The notes: generated by a model not told the origin, from the sequence alone. Positions 49,231 to 61,493 are shown, counted from the first letter of the stretch. The stretch is DNA of 64,000 bases from Coniferiporia sulphurascens (GCA_002794785.1 NBBA01000008.1:868001-932000); one strand, 5' to 3'. A program made the numbers and translations.

Positions 49231-52200
49231 GACGATCAAGAGTATTGTACCCGTAGCCCCGCCACTGAACTATCCGCCTTCTGTACACGTGTCAACTACT
49301 GGGCCCATGTCTGGCTTTTCTCACAAGAAACGTCGCAAACCAACTCGTATGCCCGGTGATAGGGATGAAGCACGACATCCATTATTGTATACGGCAGAGA
49401 GTAGCTCCGAGTCATCTGCAGACGATGGGGAGGACGAAATCGTGGGTAACTGGATGGGGTCGTCTTCTAAGCTCTTACTACGAGAGAGCAGAGCCAACAG
49501 TATGTCGTTCATCCGGTAACTCCGCGGATTTCAATTCACTGCTGTTCAAACCTATAGCAAGCAATAGTCTGGCCTTTGGCGCTGAAACGTCGGACGTCAC
49601 AGCCAGATTAAGAAGTTTGATTGAGTAAGTACATTTAAGTGGAGACTCTGGTTATATTCATTTGTCCTGAGATATTGTTCGTAAAGGACATGCGGAAGTC
49701 TGGAGAAGTTTGTGCGTCTCTGGAACAGTCAAAATCGATAATTTTAGTACCTAAATCTCGCGTTTACAGCTTTCCGACTTTGCACACCGTGTCCAGAAGA
49801 TAAACTCTACACTTACTCTTGTGGATGCGTCACGCCGGCTGGCGAAAAAACTTACCAGTGCTCAGGAACGCTTCGCAGTTGAACCGCTCGAAAAGCAAAG
49901 GACAAGACCCCCGTCCATTTCAAATGCAAAAGGACCCCTCTCTGCTGGTGTTCTGGTAGATTTATTAAGAGACATTGCTGACGCTGTTGTTAGTTTCAAC
50001 TCTGGTGAGCTGAAAACTTTATTCGATCACTAGCTTCTCTGCGCTTACAAGAATTAATTTGTTACCGATAGCAATCCTAGACTTCGAAGATTTTTTTCCT
50101 GACGAAAAGGGATACAGGGCACTGGAGGAATTTCAATATGATTTGTTGGTGCGTATAATAGTTTATTTTTATTGGTGCGGCAGTTCACGAATATACCAAA
50201 TCAGGCCTTGGTTATTTCTCTTGAGTACTTTGGTGGTATTTATCTGATGCATTGTTAATATTTTAAGTGATGTTAACTTTTATCTGAAGGTACTGACAAG
50301 AACACTATTCATATGTCCGAATTTGTGGCAACAAGGGTAGAGCTTTTAAAGTCAAATCTGGAGAAAACACACGCTTTTCTGAAACGGTTCAAAAAGAGGG
50401 GTATGTCGCTTCCCAAAGATTTTAGAAAGACGTCTAACGTCATGCACCCTAGGCATACTTTGTATTAGTTACGCACAGGAAAGATCGAGTAAGATGACTT
50501 CAGACGCCGCAACTGTAGCCACGTTCTTTGCGGGCGTCGCGGGTAAGTGGATTGCCCACTTACATGCCGCAAACGCTGACGTTTGATACAAATTCCTTTG
50601 TCGCGAGCAGCCACTGTAATCCAGTATTCGATGGAGGATAAGTCATCAGCAAGGGGAATTGTGATCAATACTCTTTGGTTCAGTTCTCTTGCTCTCAGCG
50701 CAGGTTCTGCTATATCTGCCATGCTAGCCTTGTCATGGAGATCCGCGGTCTTGTATGTCCCCTGTCTGATTGTCACTCTGATGTTTTTCTTTTCCATAGT
50801 TTCTGAACCTTATATTCGTTTCTCAGCTCCAGACCGAAGCGCAGATTGTCATGGTATATTCGGTTCTGGATTAGGTCGGGCTACCTTATGCTCCTTATCG
50901 CATCTGTCGTCGCTTTTCTGGCCGGATTGGTGATGTTTGTCTTTAACTCCCAGGTGAGATAATATAGTTCTAAAGATATCACAATTCTGTTGCCGAACTC
51001 ATCCGATTATGTTTTTTTATAAGCCTAACATAATTACTTTCTGGGTTATCGTCGGGATCACAGCATTCTGTATGATCGGCCTTGGAAGCATCGCATTTGT
51101 GTTCATCAAGGGGCGCATAGACATGATCAAACTGCGCAGGCAGGTTCGGAAGAAGTCCAAACCCTCCGAAGGCTGGCGGTACTATCTGGATCACGTGTTT
51201 CAACAACTTCGGAAGAAATGGAGCAGGAAGGGCACACCACAGAGTTCTTCGCGAAGAAAAATCCAACCGTCTTTCTTTCCACGTGTTATTCTCAATCTTT
51301 TTTCGTTTTTCCAGTCGGAGGTTGGGTTGCGATACCATCAGGTCCACGATCCAGAGATAGGCACGGGTGAGAAAGATATGGAAGAAAAATCAGCGGTGAG
51401 AGTGACCCTGGGAGGGCTTGTCTCTCTGCGAAAAGATGCCTTAGGGACAGCACAAAGCCAGTTGTCGCCGCCTGAGGTGAATGTCCCAAATTCTGCGCTT
51501 TCACCTGAGGAACTGGTGGAGCTGAAGCACCAACTACGCCATGCAAGACACTGTGTACTGAATATGCAGTTCTCGCCCGGAGGGCGATGGCTTGTTGTGT
51601 GCTACAAGTACAGGTGTCGTGTTTATGATGCCGAGGTTCGTAGATTTTTTTTACCTGCTGCTTTTCCGTGTACAGTTAGTTAATTCACAGACCCCTTTAG
51701 AACTCGTTTGAGTATGTCAAAGCACTATCGCAGTCCGCTCGCAGAAGAATAAAACAGGTCGAATGGGCACCGGATGGTAAACGCCTGGTCACACGGTTAG
51801 GTAGAGGAGTCAGGATTTGGACGGTCGATGAGACTGGCGTACGACATACAGTATTGCTTGCATCGTGCGATAGACACTTATTTTGGCGACTGCATTCCCA
51901 GAATTTCACACCGGAAAAAGTCACCATGCTGCTCAATAGTGATCTGACGGATATCAAGTAGCTGAACAATGACAGTGAGTGGGCATGTATCTTCTGCACG
52001 TATTCCAGTGGATGAAACGATGCAATTTTTCTGCAGACTTTCTTGCGGCTACAAATAAGGAAATAACGCGGGTGGTGCGTGTCTTGCCACATATATATAC
52101 GTAACATCTCAGAAAATTATTGGCCTAAATGCCGTTCAACTCCTTCTAGAATGTAGTTAATGAACCTGGAGCATCTACAACGATGTGCAAGGAAGAGTTA

Positions 52201-53375
52201 CCAGCGAAGGACCAGATTTTGCACCTTCACCAAGTGTATACTATTAAGGAGTCCAAAGTAGTGGTCATCGTCGCAACGTACAAACTTAAGGGCCTTCCGG
52301 AAGGAAGGGCCATCGACTGCGTTCTAAGTATGACTTCGACTTTCTAAACCGTTCTTTTATGGCTGAGTACAACACTCTATCTAGCATATGGAATGAGTAT
52401 ATACAACGGAATACCGGCGCCGTCACAAAAATCCGTCCACGGATTCATACAGTAAACAATTTCGTAAAGACTTTTCCATACCAGATTGTCATTGCTCATT
52501 ACGATGCAAACACTTGACAGACAGCTACCCCTATCGGATGCATTCAGGAGTTTGTCAATTGGTCCGTCGGACGATACGGACAGCAGCCTCCGTTACATGC
52601 TTATCGGTTACAAGACGAAGGTGGGTAATCACAATACGAAACGAGCCTATGCGATTTCACTCATTAATTTCCATCGTCCTTTATTAAGCTTCCGGAAATA
52701 TGGACTATAAATGTGATTACGGGTGAAATCTCCTTGAGAAAACGGCTTGAATTACAGCCAAAAGAGAAGTCTGACAACAAGGTGGAATGTGGAGAAGCAT
52801 TTTTCATTGGGCACGAGCGGGAATTCATTGCGTGCGTGGAGGGTGGTACGTTAACCTTAAAAGTCCCACACAGACGAATTGGCTAATATTGCATTATCTA
52901 TAGCAACGATGCATTTCTGGCGTCTCAGAACGTTTGAGCATTTCCATAAATTTAACTTGGCGGACGAGGAAGAGGATGTGGAGGAGCTGCCCGTTATCAC
53001 TTGGACCACACGTACGCAAGGACTGACAATGGTAACCGCTTATGAAGGTTCACCGCCCAGGCTCTGGGGAAAAGGAGGTAAACAGGAAGATCAGGATATG
53101 GAGAAGCGCGAGTCAGAGAGCGAGCTGGTGACAAGCCCCGATTCATATGATCCCCAACTGGTAATCTACTTCGCTTCGGTCTTTTTTTTTAAATTTTAAA
53201 TTCGCCCGCTGATGTTTTTACTTGCCTGTTTTCTGCGTTTGTCAAGGATCCGGAGGCAGATACTCAGGCTCCGCATTTTTTCGACTCTACGAATCTCGCG
53301 ACTCCGCAACATGAAGTGGCACCACCGAGTGGGAACTTGCCGTTTGCGCAGTTCAAGCCCCAGAACGGAGGTTGA
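49229..53375 (+). CDS. Membrane protein with helical N-terminus and C-terminal WD40-like domain, copy A
   Basis: About 15 exons. N-terminus MTIKSIVPVAPPLNYPPS (49229; alternative start 49307) is followed by an acidic Ser-rich tail. A helical region follows: LIETCGSLEKF|LSDFAHRVQKINSTLTLVDA, LVDLLRDIADAVVSFNS, AILDFEDFFPDEKGYRALEE, MSEFVATRVELLKSNLEKTH, SDAATVATFFAGVA. Three membrane segments come next: IVINTLWFSSLALSAGSAIS, MLLIASVVAFLAGLVMFVF and FWVIVGITAFCMIGLGSIAF. The C-terminal part has WD40-like blades: CVLNMQFSPGGRWLVVCYKY, QVEWAPDGKRLVTRLGRGVR, EAFFIGHEREFIACVEG|ATMHFWRLR and VITWTTRTQGLTMVTAYEG, ending LPFAQFKPQNGG with TGA at 53373-53375. This layout recurs in Agaricomycete hypothetical proteins. 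Role unknown. A paralogue lies about 13 kb to the right. Confidence 0.72.
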
Positions 53376-53760
53376 ATTGGCGGTTGTCGGGGAGATGATG
53401 TGAACTTCAATTGCAAGCACCGTAAAAAGTACTTCATGTTTATGGTCGGATGTATATCCAGAGCGTTATACTTGATTTTCGAGGGAGGGTTCGCCATGTA
53501 GCGATATTTTTGGTGGTCTTGAAGGGGGGGATACTAGCAGCTTACGCCCCAAGAGTGTGTTGAGCAAGTGGACATTTCGCGTTTTCCGTTCATTTCTTTT
53601 ATGGTTCTCTATTTCGTTCGCCTGTAGTATGCCTAAAAAAAGTTTCTGAACCATCGTTGCGATCGCTGGTGTGCCGCGGCCCGCGTACGGTTTATCTCAG
53701 AGGCTGTTTCGGATATTTAGGCCATTCAAGCCAACCGCCAACATATGATTTTCTTCGAAT
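53376..53760. other. Short intergenic region
   Basis: About 385 bp following the TM-WD40 gene; it probably holds its 3' UTR. Nothing else recognisable. Confidence 0.4.
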
Positions 53761-54655
53761 ATGGGGCAGTTGCTGGAGGCTGACCTCCCGCTGGAAGGGT
53801 CGAAGTCAACTATAGAAGCAATCGGCATTGAGCGTCGGTACTGCTACCTAGTGAGTAAGAGTTCAACTAAGCGACGCGTTGTTGTATCTTATTTACATAC
53901 AATCACTCTTGGCACGCATTCTTCGCACAGCAAACTCTGAGTCGTCGAACACACAGACACCTCGAGGCACAATGGAGTCAAATGGACGCGTCCATATTAT
54001 CCTATAAGATCTGGGCGGATATTGGCGCACGGGGAGCAATGAATAGAGAAATGTTGTGGCACGTTATCGGTTGCGCTGGGCTCAATGAGAACGAGCAGGT
54101 GTGTAGTAACTTGTACGCGGTCAGATTCAGACATTAATATTATTACCATCCTCCCACTTGCCCACTTTAAAAGAAAGACGAACAGCAAAACTTTCTCAGA
54201 CACGATACAGCAAAATGCCTACGTAATACACGAAGCACGCACAGGTACAGCCCGGATAGAAGTGCATTTGGTAGGGGTGTTGTTCGTTCGTGAGGACATC
54301 GATGGAATGGCCGGCGAATTTCGGAGCATTAAGCCGAGCACACAGTCTAGTTTCGGGACCATTTCCCTTGTTTTCGGCTTGCAGGGGACCGGATTCACCG
54401 ACAGAGGGACGTTGGGCTTCGCTCAGACGTCGTACGCACGCACCCGCAGGGAAATGGATGTCCTACAATTTCTCCGAAAGTCAACCACGCATCTCGAATC
54501 TCCACGGGCAGCAAACCGAATCTTGCGGAAAGATGGATGCGATTTATGCATTAATAGCCGTGAAGGTCGCACGTCGCTGCGCCGACCTGATAAAATTTAA
54601 TAACGATGACTTTGTCGTACTGTACAGGGAACATATCGGTTGGTTAGTGCACTGA
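53761..54655 (+). CDS. Possible gene of unknown function
   Basis: Not recognised. A plausible gene can be read: exon 1 MGQLLEADLPLEGSKSTIEA...ERRYCYL (53761-53850, GTGAGT donor). Exon 2, after a TTCGCACAG acceptor, reads LEAQWSQMDASILSYKIWAD, IGARGAMNREMLWHVIGCAG, LNENEQ, with donor GTGTGT near 54,099. The frame then continues KDEQQNFLRHDTAKCLRN. The last exon probably ends VKVARRCADLIKFNNDDFVV, LYREHIGWLVH with TGA at 54653-54655. The exon 2 text is clearly protein-like, but the join to the last exon is unresolved and several frames stay open there. It could be a real small gene or a decaying fragment. Confidence 0.35.
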
Positions 54656-54982
54656 GAATCGGATGAAGACCTTTCTAACCATCGGAATTCACATTTCTCG
54701 AGTACCACTGGCACGGTGTTGACGCGCGCTTCAGGGCGTCAATCGAAAGAAGTCGGTATACTTATGTGCACCTTTTTCAGTCGAGGCTGGTTCAAGGCCT
54801 CGGTTTTGCCAAACTTAAGGGGATGCTGCATAGTTCAAGCTGGCTGAGATGACTTTGAGCTTGACCCCTTCAATCTGCTTGAACTTAGACTCGATAGTGC
54901 CACTCCTGCATGATGCGGCACGAAAACGGCGAGGCAAGGGCGCGTGATGATTACGTGATTCTGACATAAGCCTATGTACTAA
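54656..54982. other. Flank of the LINE insertion
   Basis: About 330 bp between the possible gene and the retrotransposon target site. No coding region seen. Before the insertion this DNA was continuous with 61,707 onward. Confidence 0.45.
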
Positions 54983-54997
54983 CTTTTCTGGAGTTCT
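54983..54997. repeat. Target-site duplication, 3' side of the LINE
   Basis: CTTTTCTGGAGTTCT, identical to 61692-61706. The last T could equally belong to the T-run that follows. Confidence 0.88.
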
Positions 54998-55017
54998 TTT
55001 TTTTTTTTTTTTTTTTT
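54997..55017 (-). repeat. Poly(A) tail of the LINE
   Basis: A run of 21 T on the plus strand at the 3' end of the minus-strand element, next to the target-site duplication, followed inward by AAATTTTTAATTC. Confidence 0.9.
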
Positions 55018-55182
55018 AAATTTTTAATTCAGCATTTATATACTGCTACATTACAAAGTAAAAGACGTGGATATGAGACCATATGAAGTATCGTGTCGGA
55101 GAAGATTAACAAGGTATACAGTTTCTGGGCTTAAGGCAATGAATGGGTGAGAGGTTTGGTTTTCGGAATTATAAGGATGAAA

Positions 55183-58100
55183 TCACGGTGGAAAAAAGCG
55201 GGAGTTTGGAATTGGTTCGTGTGAGGTAAATGATTTAGTGAAAGTGTTAGATGAGTTTAAAAAGGAAGCAAATTTTTGAAGGAATATTTCTTTTGTGAAT
55301 AAAATGTGATCCGGGGGTGGTATGACATTCCCAAAGGCTAGCATGCGTGCGGATTTGAGAAGAGGGCATCGTCGAATGATATGATCTCTTGTTTGAATAG
55401 GTTCTCCGCATGGGCATGCAATGAGTTCGGTCGGAACGAATCGTTGATAGTAATCTCCAAAGTGGCTGTGTCCAGTTATTGCATGGAAGATGCGCGAGGA
55501 TATGTCTCGAGGGTAATAGAAACATTTCCAAAAATGAGGTAGTTTGGATGACAGAATTTCGGTTATGGTGTTGAATGAAGCGGATTCCGATATGTTTTTG
55601 GTGTTTCGAATGAGATGAGACCATGATGTTATGGCATGTAGATTAATATCTTCCTTTTCGCCTGCGTATGTTTTCTTTAAGAATGGACGACCAATTGGTG
55701 AGAAGTGTGTGAGTTTGTCGGCGACGATGTTGCCAGGGATGTCAAGGTGACCTGGGGCCCAGTGAAGGTGAATATGGTTATGAGTGTTGGAAGTGAATAA
55801 ATAGGAAAAATGACGGAATATTTGAGAAGAACATTGTGCAGCGTGAGGGGAAAGATCGATGATGGCAGGAATACAAGATGATGAATCAGAGAAAAAGTGA
55901 ATATTGTTAATATGAGCAGTGGAGAGAATATGATGTTGTCTGAAGAGAGTGATACGTTCGGTACATTTTGCGAGGGCATACATTTCTGCGTCGAATGAAG
56001 AACCAGAAGGAGAACAGTAAAAATGACCAAGGTCGACAATTTGAGAGTTGTGATAAATAACGAATGCTGAAATGGTGACGGATTTGTTGTTTTTGTAGTT
56101 TTTAGAACCGTCTGTGTAAACTAATAAGTTGTGAATATTTTTTGATAAAGACTCGTGTAAAAGAATGATATGATTTTTTTGTGACTTTTTTCGATCAATA
56201 GGAGAGATTCCCGGTTCGAGGTGATATGATAGCGGTGTGAAGTGATATTGTGAGGAATTGGACGGTAAATGTTGAGAAGGATGAGCGAGGTATGGATTGA
56301 TTCGTTCTGTACAAGGGTCTGCGAGAAAAGCGAGGCGGTGTAGTTGAGTTTTTGGTTTTAACGATGTGGATAAATGTCGAGAAGTGATTGGTGGTTTTGA
56401 CATAGGAAGACGTGGCCAAGAAGATGGAAGACGATTGAGAAGTTGAGAATTAAGCGGAAGTCGATTGAGTCGTAGAGCGGTTGATTGATTATATTTGTTA
56501 AGAAGTATTTGAATTGGGAGTACGTGTGCGATGCGATGTAGCGCGTGTGACGGAGTGGTTTTAAATGTGCCAGTGAGAAGTCGAAGACTTTGATTTTGTG
56601 TGATTGTCATTTTGTTGATTTTGGATTTTTGTCGTATGCCTGTGTACCATAGCTGAAAGCCGTATGTAAGGACCAGGAGAATGTTGGCGAAGTGAAGTGT
56701 GCGGAAATTGGCAAAGGATAGTCCGCGAATGGTATTGCCGAGTATGCGAAGTGCCATGGTAGTAGAGTGTGCTCTCATGCACATGCGGTGGATATGGTCA
56801 TTGAAATTGAGTCTTTGGTCAAGATAAAAACCGAGCCAACGAATGACTGGGGAAGGAGTAATAGTAACGGGAGGAGCGTGATTATTGGAAAGGGTTATAG
56901 ACGGAAGTGAAGGGGGTGAGAAGCCGTGTCTAATAAAGTGGATAAGGTCAGATTTGAAGTGGTCAATAGAGAGTTGAATGTCGTTGAGTTTGTTAGAAAT
57001 AATATTATACACTTTTTTAAGTAGACGGATGTTTTTGTGATAAGATTCCGAATATACCAAAATAAGTTGATCGTCGACGTAGGCTTTTAAGCATGTATCC
57101 GAGGATTGAATAAAGGAATCAAGAATAAATGCTGTGTAAATGGTTGAAAGGATGGGGGAAATGGGTGAACCTTGAGGAATACCGACGTTGTGAATGGGTT
57201 TGGATTCGGAAGTGAAATTGTCAATTTTAAATGAAATATGATGATCAGAGAGAAATGCTTGCGTCCAGAGAATGATTTTTTGATCAAATCCTAAAAGGTG
57301 TAACGAATGTAGTAGACGAGAATGGTTGACATTGTCGAAATAACCTTTGATGTCAATGGCAAGGGCTGATGCGAAAAGTTTCTTTTTATGGGCTATTTGA
57401 ATGTCGTGGATAAGTGATAATCCTGCATTGATGGTGCAAGAATTGGATCGACCCCCAAATTGAATTGTAGGTACTAAGTTGAACCGTCCGATGTCCCATG
57501 TGAGTCGTTTAGCAATGATTTTCTCCAAAATTTTCCCCATACATTCGAGAAGTGCGATAGGACGATATGATCTTGGATTGCTAGCATCAGTTTTGTTAGG
57601 TTTTGGAATTAAAACGATGTTAGCATTTTTCCATGGATGAAGATGGCGAGAAAAGCATTCGTTAAAAAGATTAAAAAGAATAGTCGGATGTGCCGAATTA
57701 ATCCATTTTAGGTATACATAAGAAATATTTGAAATACCGGGGGCTGAATTGTTGTGTGTGAGATTGAGGCACATGTCGATTTCGTTATGAGTGATGTGAG
57801 GAGACGCTCGAGTCGGTTTTTTGGGAGGGTCATATGAGAGATTGGTAATGTCTGGTTGTCAACTGTTTGAGAAGAATGATTGGTGAAAGACTTCAGCTTG
57901 TTGACTTGGCGTATGTGCGTATTGGTCTTGATATAAAATAGGTGGCGTCCGAGTTTTTCGTTTACCAGACGACCATTTAGCATAATGATAAATGTCGTAA
58001 GACGATGCTCCTTCGAGGACTGATGTGGCCCATGACTGTTTGGCTTTTTTGAAGATGATACAAGCTTCTTTATGGAGGTGATCTTTTTCGTAATTGTCGG

Positions 58101-59109
58101 AGCAGCTTCGGAAGGTGCGTATGGCTTGGTCGCATTCGTTGTTCCACCAGTATGAATATGAAAATGTTGTCGACGAGGTCTGTGGCATCGTTTCTGAAGT
58201 TGTTAGTAGAATTTTTTCCGAAAGTTTTTTAGCGTAATCAGAAATAGATTCGTCATTAGAAAATAAGGGAAGTGGTTGGTCGTCTAAATGAAAACTGAAT
58301 TTTTCGATCCATTCTTGTTTGCATTCGGGATCATACTTATATGTCGTAGTTGTGTCTTCGGGAGTAAATTTGAGATTAATAGGAAGATAGGCGACTGTGA
58401 TCGGAATATGATCTGATGAATAGGCTGCCATATCAACGCATGTCTAGTCATAAAAGAAGTCGGATAGGATGGCGGTAAAGTTAAGTAGCGTAAGGTCAAT
58501 GATAGAGTCGGATTGTCAATGTTGGCCTTTACGAGTTGGAAAATCGGTGTCGTTAAGAATAAATAAGGATTGATCTTGTGTCCATGTAAGAAAATTGTCT
58601 GCATCTGCTGAAGATCTGTGGAGAGTTCGATCTGGAAGAGCCCATTCTGAATGATGGATGTTGAAATCGCCCATTATGCATGTTGGAATGTCATATTCGA
58701 GTTCGATATCGATGAGGAACCTAATGTTGTCACCTAGAATGCCAGAGCCGTAATTGTAGCAATTTATGAGACGAAAAGTTTTGTTAAGGTAAGTAATGTC
58801 AATTGTCATGAAATCTTTATGATTAGTAATGTCTTGGCGAGATATTGCTGAAAGGTGTGGAAAAGATTTCCGGATGTAGATAATCACGTGAGGTTTGATT
58901 TGAGAGTTATAGTCGAACGACGGAATGAAATAATCCCATGCTGGGTGTTTAATAGGGAGTAAAATTGGCACGCCGTCCGGTGAAGAGTCAGATCGTGAAA
59001 GGCCTGAAAATCTGATAAAAGGTTCTTGAAGCACTAAAATGTGTAAATTTGGGTTGTTGAGGAGTCTGGTTGTTCGTGGACCACTTTTTGCTACATTTAG
59101 CTGGAGTAT
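55183..59109 (-). pseudogene. LINE ORF2: endonuclease / reverse transcriptase / RNase H, with three internal stops
   Basis: One reading frame runs from 59109 to 55183, interrupted only by stops at 58516-58518 (TGA), 58444-58446 (TAG) and 57859-57861 (TGA). Endonuclease part: LQLNVAKSGPRTTRLL, HILVLQEPFI, CIMGDFNIHHSEW, SIIDLTLLNF, AAYSSDHIPI. Reverse transcriptase: NANIVLIPKPNKTD, YRPIALLECMGKILEKI, GIPQGSPISPILS, catalytic AYVDDQLILV (YVDD codons 57070-57081). RNase H: VYTDGSKNY, FDAEMYALAKC, FFSDSSSCIPAI, HWAPGHLDIPGN. C-terminal CCHC: CPCGEPIQTRDHIIRRCP. The longest uninterrupted piece (57774-55183, 863 codons) contains RT and RNase H. In this frame no ATG precedes the endonuclease; the upstream stop is 59110-59112. 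All domain residues are kept apart from the stops. Confidence 0.88.
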
Positions 59110-59126
59110 TCATAGTGGTGTGTGAT

Positions 59127-61493
59127 TCATAGGGAGTCGTCGTGGACTGAGTTGTGAGGGTCGACATGCATAGACGGAGATGATGAACAAGTAAACGCTG
59201 GATCTGAAATGAAGGCTCGACGAGAAGGATGGACATTGATCAGATTGGGGTTGGTTGTAGTCGGAGATGGTGGCGAAGAAAGATTCATGCGGACTGGAGC
59301 TGGAAACCTATTAAAATAAAAGGCGCGTTGAGGGCAGTCAATTGAATCTGCTGGGTGAGCTCCAGAGCAATTAACACAATGAAAATGATCGCAAGGTTGA
59401 TTTTCTTGATATCGAGCGCTAGAGCATCCCGAACACATTTCCCAGTGTTGAGACGTAAGGTGTCGTTTGGATGCGCAGTATCGGCATCCCAATGGTTGAT
59501 TACATTGAATGGTTAGATGTCCGAATTTCCAGCATTTAGTACATTGTGAGAAGCGAGGTTTTTCTTTCCATACGATCGGAACCGTAGATTGGCCAAAAAT
59601 AAAGAATACCGACGTGGTGACTTTGTGTAATAAATCTCCGTTAGGATCTTCGAAGGCAAAAGAAATAGATGACTGCGATTTGGTGATGAATTCTGGGTTG
59701 CGTGCCCATCGAGGCGGCTGAGTAATTTTTAACGAGCGGAAAAGATCGTTGAGAAGGAGAGATCGGAGGATTTCAAGTTCTGAGAAAACCGGTTGATTGG
59801 GTCCGTTGGAAGTGATGATATTGCTGAGTATAACTTTGGACCATTTTATGTCATGAGTGATAGTAAGAGGATGATTTGGACGGAGTTCAAATGCTTCTTT
59901 AAGAACCGGAATAATTGAGTTGATTGAGTTGATTGAAATGTTACTAGGGAACGAGAAAATGCAATTGCCGGACATATTCCAGTCGGCACCAATGATCCGA
60001 ATGTGACGAGCGGTAGGGATACGGTCCAATTTCATTTGAATGCAATCGATTAATGTTTTTGAATTTGGGCGCGCTGAAATGGGAATATTTTGACCTTGGA
60101 AGTGAGCAACGTAACGAGTTAGATTGGAAATGGAAGCTGGGGCCGATGGTAAGAGTTTCAGTTGATTCGTCGGCATATTGAGTCCTAGATGGTCCTTGTA
60201 AGTAAGCGTACTGATTGGTTGGTCTGCGATTGGGTTATGAATAAGAACAGGCGAATTGGTATTTTGTCGTGGACCCAATGGATGAGGACGGATGTTTGTT
60301 GTTTGTTGAGGAGGTATCATTTGGATAAATCCGTGACTAACATTGTCTGTTTCATGGGAATCGTCGGTAAATGAAACGTGTTTGTTATTGACATTGGTAA
60401 TCGCATCAGGGATATTTTTGGAATGACCGAACGATGCTACGGTTTCTTCAAGTTGAACCATTCTGGAAAGTAAACGTGATTCGAGTTCTCTTGCGTGTTG
60501 CTTTGCCTGTTCCTGGAGCATTGTTTGAAGGTCAGTGATCATGGATGTGATTGTGGAAAAGTTTGGTCCTGGAGCGTTGATGGGTGATACTGGTTCGTGT
60601 TCGTCGTACGCATTATCTTGCATGGAATCTGGAAAAAGAATAGGGTTCTGAACTTGAAAATCGAATTGGCCAGCATCGTTGATAGTGATTTTGCGATAAG
60701 TGATAGGAGTTGTAGGGTCAGCCGGATGTACGATGGTGACCGATGTGTTCGAAGGTACGAAGTGGAGATGAAACAATTGGATAGCGTTGGCGAGGGAATT
60801 CATAGAATGGTCTGTGAGATGTTGATTGAATCGAGAGGGCCACGTTTTGGCTATGAGTGATAAAATCTGTTCGATTGAAAGAGTCCATTCGTCAAAAGAA
60901 CCAGGCGCAAGGATGTTTTCGATTGTGTCACGTGTTTCGGAAATAATAATTTTTTCCTCCATTTTTCCCTCATCAGGTGACGGTGTGAATCGAAGTCGAC
61001 GATGTTGGTGTGTGGGAGGTTCTGAGGTGACTGACGTTTGTGATTGGACAGAAGATTGATGTGAGAGGATAGGGGCAGGTGCATGCATGGATTGTTGAAG
61101 AGTTGTGGATGAGGGTGAGGTGGCTTGCATGAGAGATTGGGAGTCAAGAGGAAAAATGACGTCCATAGGTGTTGAAGCAGGGGCTGCATATGTTATGTCC
61201 GAATAGTTGGCATATGTTGATGAGAAATCGTTAAAGTGAGCATTGAAAGATGGGTCTTGAGACGCTGGCATAGATAGGACTTCTGGAGACTGAGACGAAG
61301 GTAATATTTGCTGATGACCTGTTATATCTGTGTTTTTGTCGAATTCCTGATTTTCTTTAGGAGGAGATGGCAGAGGACAAGGTGGAGAACGAGATGATGG
61401 GATGTTGGGAGAGGCGGAGTTGTATAAGTGCATTTCTTCGGGGGTGTTTGCATATGTGGGGCTGCTGAGAGATGGGTTTTGAGAGCTCGCCAT
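59127..61493 (-). CDS. LINE ORF1: gag-like RNA-binding protein with zinc knuckles
   Basis: A single open frame of 788 codons from ATG 61493 (MASSQNPSLSSPTYANTPEE) to TGA at 59127. The N-terminal ~170 residues are Ser/Pro-rich. The middle part includes a helical segment (LQTMLQEQAKQHARELESRL) and a region with RIIGADWNMSGNCIFSFPSN. The C-terminal region has cysteine/histidine arrays typical of LINE gag: CTKCWKFGHLTIQCNQP, GCRYCASKRHLTSQHWEMCS and CDHFHCVNCSGAHPADSIDC. It should bind the element RNA and form the RNP. Intact, in contrast to ORF2. Confidence 0.9.
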   Translation of the reverse strand: MASSQNPSLSSPTYANTPEEMHLYNSASPNIPSSRSPPCPLPSPPKENQEFDKNTDITGHQQILPSSQSPEVLSMPASQDPSFNAHFNDFSSTYANYSDITYAAPASTPMDVIFPLDSQSLMQATSPSSTTLQQSMHAPAPILSHQSSVQSQTSVTSEPPTHQHRRLRFTPSPDEGKMEEKIIISETRDTIENILAPGSFDEWTLSIEQILSLIAKTWPSRFNQHLTDHSMNSLANAIQLFHLHFVPSNTSVTIVHPADPTTPITYRKITINDAGQFDFQVQNPILFPDSMQDNAYDEHEPVSPINAPGPNFSTITSMITDLQTMLQEQAKQHARELESRLLSRMVQLEETVASFGHSKNIPDAITNVNNKHVSFTDDSHETDNVSHGFIQMIPPQQTTNIRPHPLGPRQNTNSPVLIHNPIADQPISTLTYKDHLGLNMPTNQLKLLPSAPASISNLTRYVAHFQGQNIPISARPNSKTLIDCIQMKLDRIPTARHIRIIGADWNMSGNCIFSFPSNISINSINSIIPVLKEAFELRPNHPLTITHDIKWSKVILSNIITSNGPNQPVFSELEILRSLLLNDLFRSLKITQPPRWARNPEFITKSQSSISFAFEDPNGDLLHKVTTSVFFIFGQSTVPIVWKEKPRFSQCTKCWKFGHLTIQCNQPLGCRYCASKRHLTSQHWEMCSGCSSARYQENQPCDHFHCVNCSGAHPADSIDCPQRAFYFNRFPAPVRMNLSSPPSPTTTNPNLINVHPSRRAFISDPAFTCSSSPSMHVDPHNSVHDDSL

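Noticed and set aside
57708..57983. Apparent frameshifted LINE piece in a second frame
   Set aside because: The ORF2 frame continues without an indel through this region; only a stop codon interrupts it, so the second-frame peptide is a shadow.
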